From: Flavobacterium sp.
GTDB taxonomy: Bacteria; Bacteroidota; Bacteroidia; Flavobacteriales; Flavobacteriaceae
Direction: 5' to 3'
Assembly: GCF_027483985.1 (NCBI RefSeq)
Contig: NZ_JAIXTJ010000051.1
Location: 1 to 34,963 of the forward strand
DNA: 34,963 nucleotides
How positions within the stretch are numbered: the stretch's first letter is position 1; every line of letters starts with the position of its first letter. Below the pieces are notes generated by a model. It was not told the origin of the DNA and ran no database searches. It worked only from the letters and a program-made list of their open reading frames with translations. Shown piece by piece: positions 10,170 through 17,674 of this stretch. A program made the position numbers and the translations under genes.

Positions 10170-11009
10170 TTATAAATCTCTTTTCTTTAATAATAAATGT
10201 GAAAGTGTGATAAAAATTATAGTCCAAGTGATTACAATAACAATGGAATACCAATGAACTCCATAGTCTTTTAAATTTGCTGCGCCACCAATAGTTGTTT
10301 CTATATTTTTTATAACCGAAAGTTTCGTAAATGGCTCAACAATAAGATTACTCATCGATTCTAAAGGTAAAAATTGAGTAAACATTTTGTCATGATCACT
10401 ATTAGGAAATATCTTAAAATTTAAAATGCCTATTATTATTCCTTCAATAATATTCCAAACAAAAAGAAATCCAAGTGCAAATGCAGATCGTTTAATTAAG
10501 ATTCCGATAAAAAGACAGAAGGAGAAAAATCCTGTCAGTTTAATGAAATAAGCAAATAAATAGTCCATTTCAGAAAAAATTATTCCAACTTCATTATAAG
10601 ATGAAAATGATAATCCTAAGATTAAGGAAAGTAAAAATATAAAGACCGTTGAAAATCCTGCAAAAACAATTACGGTTAAAAACTTTGACAAAATGAATTC
10701 TTTTTTACTCATTCCATCAATTAAATTTTGTTTTAATGTTCCATAACTGTATTCATTAGCCATCATTGAAACTATAACTACGGCTAAGAAGAATTTCAAA
10801 ATTGCAGCAATATAGGTGTTGAAATGCCAAATATATGGGAAGTTGAAGATTCCTTGTTCAGCAATATGCAATTGAAAACTTCCGATATTTATTTTGATAG
10901 ATGCTATCAATGCAATAAAAGTTAGTAAGATAAAATAACTTAAAGTCAAAACTTTACTTGCTTTATTTTTCCAGATTTTTTGTAATTCTATTGAGAGTAA
11001 TCGTTTCAT
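10170..11009 (-). CDS. ABC-2 type transporter permease
   Basis: A 279-residue integral membrane protein with about six hydrophobic helices (near 17-36, 70-90, 112-135, 150-170, 175-197 and 250-270). It starts [22 protein letters not shown], the usual opening of ABC-2 permeases. The cytoplasmic segment [25 protein letters not shown], between helices 2 and 3, is typical of the NatB/BcrB-like family and contacts the ATPase. It follows its ATPase gene by 10 bases, so the two form one exporter. The substrate cannot be told from sequence; peptide antibiotics, Na+ and lantibiotic immunity are all known for this class. Confidence 0.88.
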   Translation of the reverse strand: MKRLLSIELQKIWKNKASKVLTLSYFILLTFIALIASIKINIGSFQLHIAEQGIFNFPYIWHFNTYIAAILKFFLAVVIVSMMANEYSYGTLKQNLIDGMSKKEFILSKFLTVIVFAGFSTVFIFLLSLILGLSFSSYNEVGIIFSEMDYLFAYFIKLTGFFSFCLFIGILIKRSAFALGFLFVWNIIEGIIIGILNFKIFPNSDHDKMFTQFLPLESMSNLIVEPFTKLSVIKNIETTIGGAANLKDYGVHWYSIVIVITWTIIFITLSHLLLKKRDL

Positions 11010-11019
11010 TTTTTGTGGA

Positions 11020-11913
11020 TTATTTGCCTGTTAATTGTAAAAATTGTGCCTCTAAACTGTTCTTTCTTTTAGCTAAATGCGTAAGATAAATCGATTGATC
11101 GACTAAAAATTTATTAAGTAACGCCGGATCAATATTGGAATTAGAATAGAGTAATACTTTTCCTTCTTCTTCAACTATTTTAGCAATTTCAGGATGTTTT
11201 TCAAGTGCAGCAATTAAGGCTTTGTTATCATCAGCTTGTATTTCAATATAACCATTGTTCGAAGACATTCCTTCAACTGTTCCTGAGTAAAGTATTTCTC
11301 CTTTTCGTAAAACCAATACGTGTGAACAAACTTTTTCTACTTCATCCAGTAAATGCGATGCTAACAAAATGGTTGTTCCTTGCGAAGCAATTAAACGAAT
11401 AATATCCCTAATTTGATGAATTCCTTGTGGATCTAAACCGTTGGTTGGTTCGTCTAAAATGAGAATTTCAGGATCATTTAACAAGGCAGAGGCAATAGCC
11501 AAACGTTGTTTCATTCCAAGTGAAAATGTATTGAATTTACTATCTTTTCTATCTAATAAACCAACCACTTCAAGTTTTTCTTGAACTTTGTTGTAGCTAA
11601 TTCCTTTAATTTTGCAAACTAACTCAAGATTTTCTTTTGCAGTCATGTAAGGATAAAAATTTGGTCTTTCGATAATAGCGCCAACTTTTTTTAATGCCTC
11701 GTGGGTTTGCATTGCGCCACCAAACCAAGAGTATTCGCCCGATGTTTTATTCACAACATTCAAGACAATACCAAGCGTAGTTGATTTTCCACTTCCGTTT
11801 GGACCTAAAATTCCGTAAACATTGCCTTTTTGAATTTCTAACGAAACGTTTTTTACAGCGTGTAATTTGCCATAACGTTTGTGAAGATTTTTAATACTTA
11901 AAATAGTTTCCAC
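11020..11913 (-). CDS. ABC transporter ATP-binding protein (BcrA/NatA-like)
   Basis: This 297-residue ATPase powers the permease encoded 10 bases downstream. Walker A is GPNGSGKST (37-45), the signature SLGMKQR (131-137), Walker B LILDEPT (151-157) with the D-loop NGLDPQG, and the H-loop His is H187. The Q-loop position reads IIERPNFYP, with Glu/Arg instead of Gln, as in bacitracin-export BcrA-like proteins. A C-terminal 80-residue extension is typical of DrrA/BcrA exporters. The start is GTG; an in-frame TAA lies three codons before it and no ATG is available. The pair precedes the T9SS protein on the same strand with a 67-base gap, so co-transcription is possible but unproven. Confidence 0.92.
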   Translation of the reverse strand: METILSIKNLHKRYGKLHAVKNVSLEIQKGNVYGILGPNGSGKSTTLGIVLNVVNKTSGEYSWFGGAMQTHEALKKVGAIIERPNFYPYMTAKENLELVCKIKGISYNKVQEKLEVVGLLDRKDSKFNTFSLGMKQRLAIASALLNDPEILILDEPTNGLDPQGIHQIRDIIRLIASQGTTILLASHLLDEVEKVCSHVLVLRKGEILYSGTVEGMSSNNGYIEIQADDNKALIAALEKHPEIAKIVEEEGKVLLYSNSNIDPALLNKFLVDQSIYLTHLAKRKNSLEAQFLQLTGK

Positions 11914-11980
11914 AGTTATTTATTGATTGGTTTACAAGTAAGACGAAGAACCAAACAATTTGTTACTTAACCACAAAAAA

Positions 11981-12012
11981 AATCCTCAATTGTTGTTATG
12001 CAATTGAGGATT
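11981..12012 (-). terminator. Terminator after tpiA
   Basis: A 12-bp stem (AATCCTCAATTG / CAATTGAGGATT) with an 8-base loop is followed on the minus strand by a seven-base T run. It lies 22 bases beyond the tpiA stop codon and closes the minus-strand cluster. Confidence 0.92.
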
Positions 12013-12034
12013 CTATCTATTATTTTGGTTTATC

Positions 12035-12790
12035 TTATCTTAAACCATTTACGATTCCAACGAAATCATCTGCTTTTAATGCTGCACCACCAATTAATCC
12101 GCCATCAACATCTGGTTTTCCAAAAATTTCTTTAGCATTTTCTGGTTTTACGCTACCTCCATAAAGTATCGAAACATCGTCTGCAACATCATTTCCAAAG
12201 CGCTTGCGAATTGTTTCTCTAATGAATTCGTGCATTTCTTGAGCTTGATCTGGCGAAGCAGTTTCTCCTGTACCAATTGCCCAAACAGGTTCGTAGGCTA
12301 AAATAATATTTTCCCAAGATTCGTTTGCTATATGAAACAAGCCATCGCGTAATTGATTTTCAACGACATTAAAATGTTGGTTGTCTTGACGGTCTTTTAA
12401 TTCTTCACCAAAACAGAAAATCACTGTCATATTATGCTTTAAAGCAGTATCAGCTTTATAAGCCAACTGCGAATCGGTTTCGTTAAAATAAGCTCTTCTT
12501 TCAGAATGACCTAGAATTACTGTATTTACACCAATACTTTGTAACATATCTGCAGAAATTTCTCCAGTATAAGCGCCATTTTCTGCTTGGTGCATGTTTT
12601 GTGCAGCAACAACAATGTTAGTAAATTCAACGTGGTCTGCCGCTGAAGCTAAATTTACAAATGTTGGAGCGACAATGATTTGTGCTTCAATATCATTTGG
12701 TAATTTTTCGATTAATTCATTTAGTAAATCTTCAGTTTCTTCGGCATTTTTATTCATTTTCCAGTTGCCTGCAACAATTTTTTTTCTCAT
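12035..12790 (-). CDS. tpiA: Triosephosphate isomerase
   Basis: Interconverts dihydroxyacetone phosphate and glyceraldehyde 3-phosphate in glycolysis and gluconeogenesis. At 251 residues it is the standard length. Catalytic residues are N9/K11 (AGNWKMN), H95 (ILGHSERR) and E167 (AYEPVWAIGTG, the PROSITE signature), with the phosphate-gripping loop 6 and YGGSVKPEN and GGLIGGAAL near the C-terminus. Its ATG overlaps the TAA of the upstream redox lipoprotein by one base (TAATG), so translation is coupled. Linkage of tpiA with a DoxX-like and a TlpA-like gene recurs in Bacteroidota, as far as I recall. Confidence 0.98.
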   Translation of the reverse strand: MRKKIVAGNWKMNKNAEETEDLLNELIEKLPNDIEAQIIVAPTFVNLASAADHVEFTNIVVAAQNMHQAENGAYTGEISADMLQSIGVNTVILGHSERRAYFNETDSQLAYKADTALKHNMTVIFCFGEELKDRQDNQHFNVVENQLRDGLFHIANESWENIILAYEPVWAIGTGETASPDQAQEMHEFIRETIRKRFGNDVADDVSILYGGSVKPENAKEIFGKPDVDGGLIGGAALKADDFVGIVNGLR

Positions 12791-13293
12791 TATTCTAATG
12801 TTTTAAGTGTAGCGTTAATTTTTTCAAAATCTGTTTCAATAGCGCGATATAATTCGATTTGTCCTTTCTTATTGATAATCATATATCTTGGAATCCAATC
12901 TAAATCAACCGATTTTCCAAAAGTACCTTTCATTCCTTTCTCGTCATTTACCCAATAGTGATCACCTGATAATGTATGTTTTTCAATGCCAGCTTTCCAT
13001 TTGTCAAATGTTTTGTCCATTGAGATGAAAACGTAAACAACATTAGGGTTATTGGTTTGCATTTCTTTTACCTTAGGCATCGCTTTTACGCAATCGCTAC
13101 ACCAAGATGCCCAAAATTCTATCACTACGGTTTTACCTTTGTGTTTTTTTAAAATTTCTTTAAAAGTAACTTCTTTGTTATCAACATCAGTAAGTTTTCC
13201 TTTTAATGCTTCTTTCGAGAACTCTTTCTTTTGTGCATTGCTGCAAGATATCGAAGTCATTATTATTGCAAGTAGAAGTGTGATTTTTTTCAT
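12790..13293 (-). CDS. TlpA-like thioredoxin-fold lipoprotein
   Basis: A 167-residue redox protein. The N-terminus MKKITLLLAIIMTSISCSNAQ carries a lipobox with acylated C17, so it should be membrane-anchored facing the periplasm. The thioredoxin/AlkC-TSA-type domain has the active site WASWCSDC (C65, C68) and the cis-proline loop at WIPRYMI. Such proteins transfer electrons or isomerise disulfides in envelope proteins. It sits 8 bases after the DoxX-thioredoxin fusion and is coupled to tpiA, which suggests one operon and electron exchange between the two redox proteins (inference). Confidence 0.9.
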   Translation of the reverse strand: MKKITLLLAIIMTSISCSNAQKKEFSKEALKGKLTDVDNKEVTFKEILKKHKGKTVVIEFWASWCSDCVKAMPKVKEMQTNNPNVVYVFISMDKTFDKWKAGIEKHTLSGDHYWVNDEKGMKGTFGKSVDLDWIPRYMIINKKGQIELYRAIETDFEKINATLKTLE

Positions 13294-13301
13294 AGTTTTA
13301 A

Positions 13302-14429
13302 TTATAATTTGGGTTGTGTTTTCTTTAATTCTTCATAGGATTTATTCAAATATTTATTCAAATCATCACCAACAAATTTATTGTCAGTTATTCCCCAATA
13401 ATATTTTATTTCGTTTCCATTCCAAAGGTATTTTACACCTGGAGTGTCTTTTCCGCTTCCCAGCGTATTCCAAAACGGAATTATTTCAATAATTTTATAA
13501 GGATAAGTTGCACCAGCTTCTTTGAAAAATGCTGGAATTAAATCGGCTTCTTCATTCATAAAGATGATTGAAAGTGGAGGTAAACTTGGATCTTTCTTAC
13601 GCATTTCAGTTAACTCCTTAGCGGCATCTCGACAATGATCGCAGCCAGGTACAAAGTAACAAAGCAATTTTTTTCCTTTATCTATATTCGGAAAAAGTGC
13701 TGCATTACCCGATTTAACTTTTTTAGGTTCGTTTAGATTTTGAACTTCAACTTTTTTAACAGAATCTTTTTTTACCTCTGTAGTTGGAAGCTCTTGCTGT
13801 AGTGTATTTTCAATTTTAATCATTGACGAATCTACTACTGGCATTGAAGTATCAAAATCTTCACTTGTAACTTCTTCAGAATCAATTGTTGGAACAGTTG
13901 CAGCCACTGGTTGAATTGGTGCAATCATATAGATTCCTAAAATTGTAGCAAAGAGAACAGTCGTTAAAATCCAAAAATTATGTATTTCAGTTTCCTTTGG
14001 AAGAATATAGTACAGATAAGCTAACAAACCAATGGCAACGATATTTTTTATGATTGCCTCAATTGGCGTCATTGGTATTAATTCGCCAAAACATCCGCAA
14101 TTTCCAGAATCACCACCACTTAAAAAGGTAACATAAGTCAAATGCCCAACAAAAACAGCTAAAAGTAAAATAGTCATCGGAATGATAAATCGTTTTAACC
14201 AATGTTTTTGAAGTAATAAAAAACCCATTGCTAATTCAATTCCGATTAAGGTTCTTGAAAAATAAGGCGCAATATGTTCAGAAAAACCTAATGTATATAA
14301 TTGTTTAACTTCAAAAGTTGAAATAGCAAAATAAGGTGATGGATACATCTTGGCAACAGCTGAAACAATAAATAATAGTGAAACTAAAATTCTAATTGAC
14401 CAAGCGATGTATGATTTTTTTGTTTCCAT
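13302..14429 (-). CDS. DoxX/MauE-type membrane protein fused to a thioredoxin-like domain
   Basis: This 375-residue protein has an N-terminal four-helix membrane domain of the MauE/DoxX type (helices near 8-28, 58-74, 81-101 and 125-143) carrying the cysteine motif GNCGCFG (C111, C113). A further helix lies at about 152-171. A low-complexity linker (180-240) follows, then a thioredoxin-like domain with CDHC (C263, C266). MauE-like domains pass electrons between quinones or cytosolic donors and periplasmic thiols. The two Cys pairs suggest a relay within a single polypeptide, perhaps to the TlpA-like protein encoded next. It resembles the family called BT_3928 in Bacteroides. A TACCTTTG box lies 15 bases before the ATG. 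Confidence 0.85.
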   Translation of the reverse strand: METKKSYIAWSIRILVSLLFIVSAVAKMYPSPYFAISTFEVKQLYTLGFSEHIAPYFSRTLIGIELAMGFLLLQKHWLKRFIIPMTILLLAVFVGHLTYVTFLSGGDSGNCGCFGELIPMTPIEAIIKNIVAIGLLAYLYYILPKETEIHNFWILTTVLFATILGIYMIAPIQPVAATVPTIDSEEVTSEDFDTSMPVVDSSMIKIENTLQQELPTTEVKKDSVKKVEVQNLNEPKKVKSGNAALFPNIDKGKKLLCYFVPGCDHCRDAAKELTEMRKKDPSLPPLSIIFMNEEADLIPAFFKEAGATYPYKIIEIIPFWNTLGSGKDTPGVKYLWNGNEIKYYWGITDNKFVGDDLNKYLNKSYEELKKTQPKL

Positions 14430-14443
14430 AAATAAGATTTTTA

Positions 14444-14451
14444 CAAAGGTA
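14444..14451 (-). promoter_or_regulatory. Promoter -7 box of the DoxX-TlpA-tpiA unit
   Basis: On the minus strand this reads TACCTTTG (TAnnTTTG), ending 14 bases before the ATG at 14429. No TTG is seen at the usual -33 distance. It would give the three redox/tpiA genes their own transcript, independent of DUF1599. Confidence 0.5.
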
Positions 14452-14588
14452 AAAAGGCTTTTAATTGTAAGTTGTTAACGAATTGTTATTGTATTGAAAT
14501 AACAAAAATCAATTTATAAAGTCCAAATAAATTCTAAATATTCAAATTCTAAAACTTTTAAATTCTACTTTGATTTTTCTAAAATAGC

Positions 14589-14918
14589 TTAAAATATTTT
14601 TTTTAGCTCATCTGCTTCTTGAATTAATACTGCATTTAATTTTTCGAATTCAGTTGAATTTGTTGCTTTAATTATTTTGAGCCAAAATACACTTTCTTTA
14701 GATTCTTTTCTGCTAATTTTTATTCTGTAATTAAAATCTTTTTTACTCAAAGCTTCATTTGCTTCGATATAATTGGCACCAACCGAACCTGAGGATTTAA
14801 CTAATTGCTTACCATCTTCACTGTTAGAAATAGTTTTAGGAAGCTTTTTCAAAAACAATCTGCAGTCAATCGCAAATTGTAAAGTTCTTTCTTCTAAATC
14901 ATATTTCTTTGGTTCCGT
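14589..14918 (-). CDS. Four-helix bundle protein (23S rRNA intervening-sequence protein family), start codon apparently lost
   Basis: The intact body (KKYDLEERT..FAIDCRLFLKKLPKTISNSEDGKQLVKSSGSVGANYIEANEAL..) is a recognisable 23S-IVP/S23 family protein, a small helical protein of unknown function usually of about 115-120 residues. The frame is open from a TAA at 14937-14939, but no ATG, GTG or TTG occurs before the family's conserved N-terminus. The codon where an ATG would be expected (14916-14918, followed by EPKKYDLEER) is ACG. The first standard start is a TTG at 14858, which would remove helix 1 and give 89 residues. Either ACG is used, or the gene is newly inactivated by one base change. 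It sits between DUF1599 and the DoxX gene. Confidence 0.7.
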   Translation of the reverse strand, partial: TEPKKYDLEERTLQFAIDCRLFLKKLPKTISNSEDGKQLVKSSGSVGANYIEANEALSKKDFNYRIKISRKESKESVFWLKIIKATNSTEFEKLNAVLIQEADELKKIF

Positions 14919-14985
14919 AGTTTCGAATTTTAAATTTTAAAATTTTTGGAATTTAATTGTTTTTTGGTATTTGTAATCTGGTATT

Positions 14986-15525
14986 TTAAAATTTTTTCAT
15001 TAAAATCAATGCAAATACACTGTAATTAATCATATCTTGATAATTTGCATCAATCCCTTCTGATACTATGGTTTTTCCTTTATTATCTTCAATTTGTTTT
15101 ACTCTTAATAATTTTTGCAGAATTAAATCGGTTAAGGAACTCACTCGCATTTCTCTCCAAGCTTCACCATAATCGTGGTTTTTGTTTTCCATTAATTCTT
15201 TGGTTAAAGCAATTTTTTCGTTGTATAGATTTACTGCTTTTTCAGTATTTAAATCCGGTTGATCAACGACACCTAATTCCAATTGAATTAATGCCATAAT
15301 ACAATAATTGATAATTCCAATGAATTCTCCAGTTTCATCTTCGTCTACTTTTCGCACTTCATTTTCTTGAAGGCTTCTAATTCGTTGTGCTTTTATGAAA
15401 ATTTGATCGGTTAAAGAAGGTAGTCTCAAAATGCGCCATGCACTTCCGTAATCAGTCATTTTTTTACTAAATAAATCTCTGCAAATGCCAATTACTTTGT
15501 CGTATTCTTGTGAAGTATTCTTCAT
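14986..15525 (-). CDS. DUF1599 family protein with two tandem copies of the domain
   Basis: A 179-residue soluble helical protein of the DUF1599 family, with no established function. It is built from two homologous halves. Half A has DYGSAWR (25-31), SLTDQIFIKAQRIRSL (37-52) and EFIGIINY (67-74). Half B has DYGEAWR (118-124), SLTDLILQKLLRVKQI (130-145) and YQDMINY (162-168). The offset is a constant 93 residues. Conserved charged residues in each half (D, R, K, R, E/D) could form an active site at the half-half interface. It is divergent from folP, and a shared intergenic promoter region serves both. Linkage to folP and the tpiA cluster is common in Bacteroidota, as far as I recall. Confidence 0.85.
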   Translation of the reverse strand: MKNTSQEYDKVIGICRDLFSKKMTDYGSAWRILRLPSLTDQIFIKAQRIRSLQENEVRKVDEDETGEFIGIINYCIMALIQLELGVVDQPDLNTEKAVNLYNEKIALTKELMENKNHDYGEAWREMRVSSLTDLILQKLLRVKQIEDNKGKTIVSEGIDANYQDMINYSVFALILMKKF

Positions 15526-15539
15526 TAATGGTATCTTTG
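15508..15539 (+). promoter_or_regulatory. Promoter of folP
   Basis: TTG at 15508-15510 and TATCTTTG at 15532-15539 are separated by 21 bases. The start would fall near 15545, giving a leader of about 75 nt before folP. The -33 element lies inside the 5' end of the oppositely oriented DUF1599 gene. Confidence 0.55.
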
Positions 15540-15585
15540 TATAATAATTTTACTACTTACGATTCGAACCAAAGAGGTCTCGGGT

Positions 15586-15615
15586 CAAAAGTAAAGAATT
15601 CAAATTGAAGTACAA
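15586..15615 (-). promoter_or_regulatory. Promoter of the DUF1599 gene
   Basis: Read on the minus strand, TTG (15613-15615) and TACTTTTG (15586-15593) are separated by 19 bases, matching the phylum consensus. The leader to the ATG at 15525 would be about 55 nt. It overlaps the leader of folP, so the two divergent promoters face each other. Confidence 0.6.
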
Positions 15616-15621
15616 AGTACA

Positions 15622-16446
15622 ATGACGATTAACTGTAAAGGACAACTTATCGATTTATCTACTCCCAAAGTAATGGGAATTCTCAATGTTACGCCCAATT
15701 CTTTTTATGATGGTGGAAAACATTTTGATGAAAAATTAATTTTGCAACAAGTTGAAAAAATGCTTCTAGATGGCGCAACTTTTATAGATATTGGTGGATA
15801 TTCAAGCAAACCAAATGCTGAGTTTGTTTCAGAAGAGGAGGAACTGCAAAGAATACTTCCAGTGGTGCAAAAAGTTCTTAAAGAGTTTCCTGCAATTATT
15901 ATCTCAATTGATACTTTTAGAAGCAAAGTGGCTAAAGAAACTATTGAAAGTGGTGCTGCAATAATCAACGATATTTCTGCTGGAAATTTGGATGAAGAAA
16001 TGTTTGAAACAGTTGCAAATCTCAGAGTTCCCTATATTATGATGCACATGAGAGGAACACCTCAAACAATGCAAAAAATGACTCATTATGAAGATATAGT
16101 CAAAGAAATGATATTTTATTTCTCAGAGAAAGTCGCAAAAGCAAGAAGTTTGGGAATCAATGATTTGATTATTGATCCAGGATTTGGATTTGCAAAAACA
16201 CTGGAACAAAATTTTGAAGTTTTAAATAAATTAGAATTTTTTAAAATATTGGAATTACCTTTATTAGCAGGAGTTTCAAGAAAATCTATGATATATAAAA
16301 CTTTGGATACAACAGCTGAATTTGCTTTAAACGGCACAACAGTATTAAATACGATTTCGTTGTTAAAAGGAGCGAAAATTTTGCGGGTTCATGATGTGAA
16401 AGAAGCTGCAGAGTGCGTAAAATTGCTCAATCAATTCAATCTTTAA
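15622..16446 (+). CDS. folP: Dihydropteroate synthase
   Basis: Condenses 6-hydroxymethyl-dihydropterin diphosphate with p-aminobenzoate in folate synthesis; it is the sulfonamide target. The 274 residues include both DHPS signatures: MGILNVTPNSFYDGG (18-32, N22 binds Mg2+/diphosphate) and GATFIDIGGYSSKP (51-64). They also include SIDTFR (D97), INDISAG (N116), DPGFGFAKT (D185) and GVSRKS (K221), with RVHDV (R256, H257) closing the site. All expected catalytic residues are present. A small lipoprotein gene begins one base after its stop codon, so the two are co-transcribed. Confidence 0.97.
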   Translation: MTINCKGQLIDLSTPKVMGILNVTPNSFYDGGKHFDEKLILQQVEKMLLDGATFIDIGGYSSKPNAEFVSEEEELQRILPVVQKVLKEFPAIIISIDTFRSKVAKETIESGAAIINDISAGNLDEEMFETVANLRVPYIMMHMRGTPQTMQKMTHYEDIVKEMIFYFSEKVAKARSLGINDLIIDPGFGFAKTLEQNFEVLNKLEFFKILELPLLAGVSRKSMIYKTLDTTAEFALNGTTVLNTISLLKGAKILRVHDVKEAAECVKLLNQFNL

Positions 16447-16447
16447 A

Positions 16448-17068
16448 ATGAAAATATATTTAGCATTTTTAGTAGTTTTTGGGTTGGTGTCTTGTGAAGG
16501 AAGAAAGGAAATTCAATTACCAAAAGCAGACAAAACCATTATTGGTGATGTGAAAGAGCATTCTCCTATTTACATGTTTTTTAAAGTTGAAGGAAAAGAT
16601 ACTGTCGCCGATGTAAACAGAAAAAATGCCATAGTTTCAACCAATTGGATTTTCAATATCGACAAGCGATTACCTTTAAAATTAGTAGTGCCAGAACTAA
16701 TAAAATTGCAAGCCAAAAAAGATAAAAGCATTCATAAAAATGAAGCTGCTGAGAATTATTTTTCGTACGCTAATGACAAGAAAAAAACATTAGCATTCTT
16801 ACCTTTTGCAAGTCTAAAATTTAAACTTGAAAAGCCTAAAGCTGGAGTTGAGATTTATTTCACCAAAGAAGATAAAGTTTTGGTTGAACAAACTGTGGTA
16901 GAGAAATCTAACTTGATAAATTATTTAGATAGTTTAAAAATTGACAAACCTTTGAAATACAACTTTTGTTTTGACAAAGAAGCTAGCTACGATACTTTTA
17001 TTAAAAATGCAGTTTTTATAAATACATTAGAAATAGAAATGATTATTAGTGAAATCTATATTTTCTAA
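16448..17068 (+). CDS. Lipoprotein of unknown function
   Basis: A 206-residue protein with a lipoprotein signal MKIYLAFLVVFGLVSCEG (lipobox LVSC, acylated C16). The mature part is lysine-rich, mostly beta/alpha mixed, with no motif I recognise; the only other cysteine is in YNFCFDKE. It begins one base after folP and ends 23 bases before the convergent rlmH, without a visible terminator. A role linked to folate is not supported beyond co-transcription. Confidence 0.8.
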   Translation: MKIYLAFLVVFGLVSCEGRKEIQLPKADKTIIGDVKEHSPIYMFFKVEGKDTVADVNRKNAIVSTNWIFNIDKRLPLKLVVPELIKLQAKKDKSIHKNEAAENYFSYANDKKKTLAFLPFASLKFKLEKPKAGVEIYFTKEDKVLVEQTVVEKSNLINYLDSLKIDKPLKYNFCFDKEASYDTFIKNAVFINTLEIEMIISEIYIF

Positions 17069-17091
17069 TTTTTTCGTGACACTTGTAACTT

Positions 17092-17565
17092 TTACTGATG
17101 GTGATAAGGTTCGTTTCTTAAAATTGTAAACCCACGATAAATTTGCTCAATTACAAATAAACGAACCATTTGATGAGAAAAAGTCATTTCTGAAAGTGAA
17201 ACTTTTCCTTGGGCTTTTTTATAAATTTCTTCACTAAATCCATATGGTCCGCCAATTACAAAGACTAAGGTTTTTATTCCGGTGTTCATTTTCTTTTGTA
17301 AATAATCAGAAAATCCTACACTAGAGAAAGTAGTTCCGTTTTCATCTAACAGTATTAATTGGTCAGTTGCGGAAAGTTTTGATAAAATAAGCTCGCCTTC
17401 TTTCTCTTTTTGTTGCGCTTCCGATAAGTTTTTTACATTTTTTATATCAGGAATTACTTCCAAATCAAATTTCACATAAAAAGACAACCTTTTTGTATAA
17501 TCGTCAATTAAAGTTTGAAGTGATTTATTGTCGGTTTTGCCAATGGCTAGAAGTCGAATGTTCAT
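17092..17565 (-). CDS. rlmH: 23S rRNA (pseudouridine-1915 N3)-methyltransferase RlmH
   Basis: RlmH is a small SPOUT methyltransferase that methylates pseudouridine 1915 in helix 69 of 23S rRNA on assembled 70S ribosomes. At 157 residues it is of normal length. Diagnostic features are VFVIGGPYGF (101-110, SAM-binding knot region), LSEMTFSHQMVRLFVIEQIYRGFTI (124-148) and the C-terminal NEPYHHQ, where the tail tyrosine/histidine reach into the active site. The minus-strand TAAATTTG at 17585-17592 is a plausible -7 box. Confidence 0.97.
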   Translation of the reverse strand: MNIRLLAIGKTDNKSLQTLIDDYTKRLSFYVKFDLEVIPDIKNVKNLSEAQQKEKEGELILSKLSATDQLILLDENGTTFSSVGFSDYLQKKMNTGIKTLVFVIGGPYGFSEEIYKKAQGKVSLSEMTFSHQMVRLFVIEQIYRGFTILRNEPYHHQ

Positions 17566-17584
17566 TGTTGATTTATATAAGTCG

Positions 17585-17592
17585 CAAATTTA
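17585..17592 (-). promoter_or_regulatory. Possible -7 box of rlmH
   Basis: On the minus strand this is TAAATTTG, ending 19 bases upstream of the rlmH ATG. The -33 TTG is absent at the normal distance, so confidence is modest. Confidence 0.4.
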
Positions 17593-17646
17593 CAAATAGA
17601 TTTTTATTTTCTTTCCACTTCCAACTTTCAACTCCAAACAATTTTC

Positions 17647-17654
17647 TATTTTTG
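17647..17654 (+). promoter_or_regulatory. -7 box of pyrD
   Basis: TATTTTTG (TAnnTTTG) ends 20 bases before the pyrD ATG, implying a leader of about 15 nt. The sequence upstream is pyrimidine-rich with no perfect TTG. Confidence 0.5.
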
Positions 17655-17674
17655 CAAAACACAACTACATCAAA

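Noticed and set aside
14430..14588. Possible small gene or RNA between the DoxX gene and the four-helix protein gene
   Set aside because: This 159-base AT-rich gap has only the -7 box at 14444-14451; no open frame with a start or stable hairpin is visible.
15540..15621. Riboswitch in the folP leader
   Set aside because: The leader is about 75 nt, AT-rich and without a conserved paired core I recognise. It is explained by two facing promoters.
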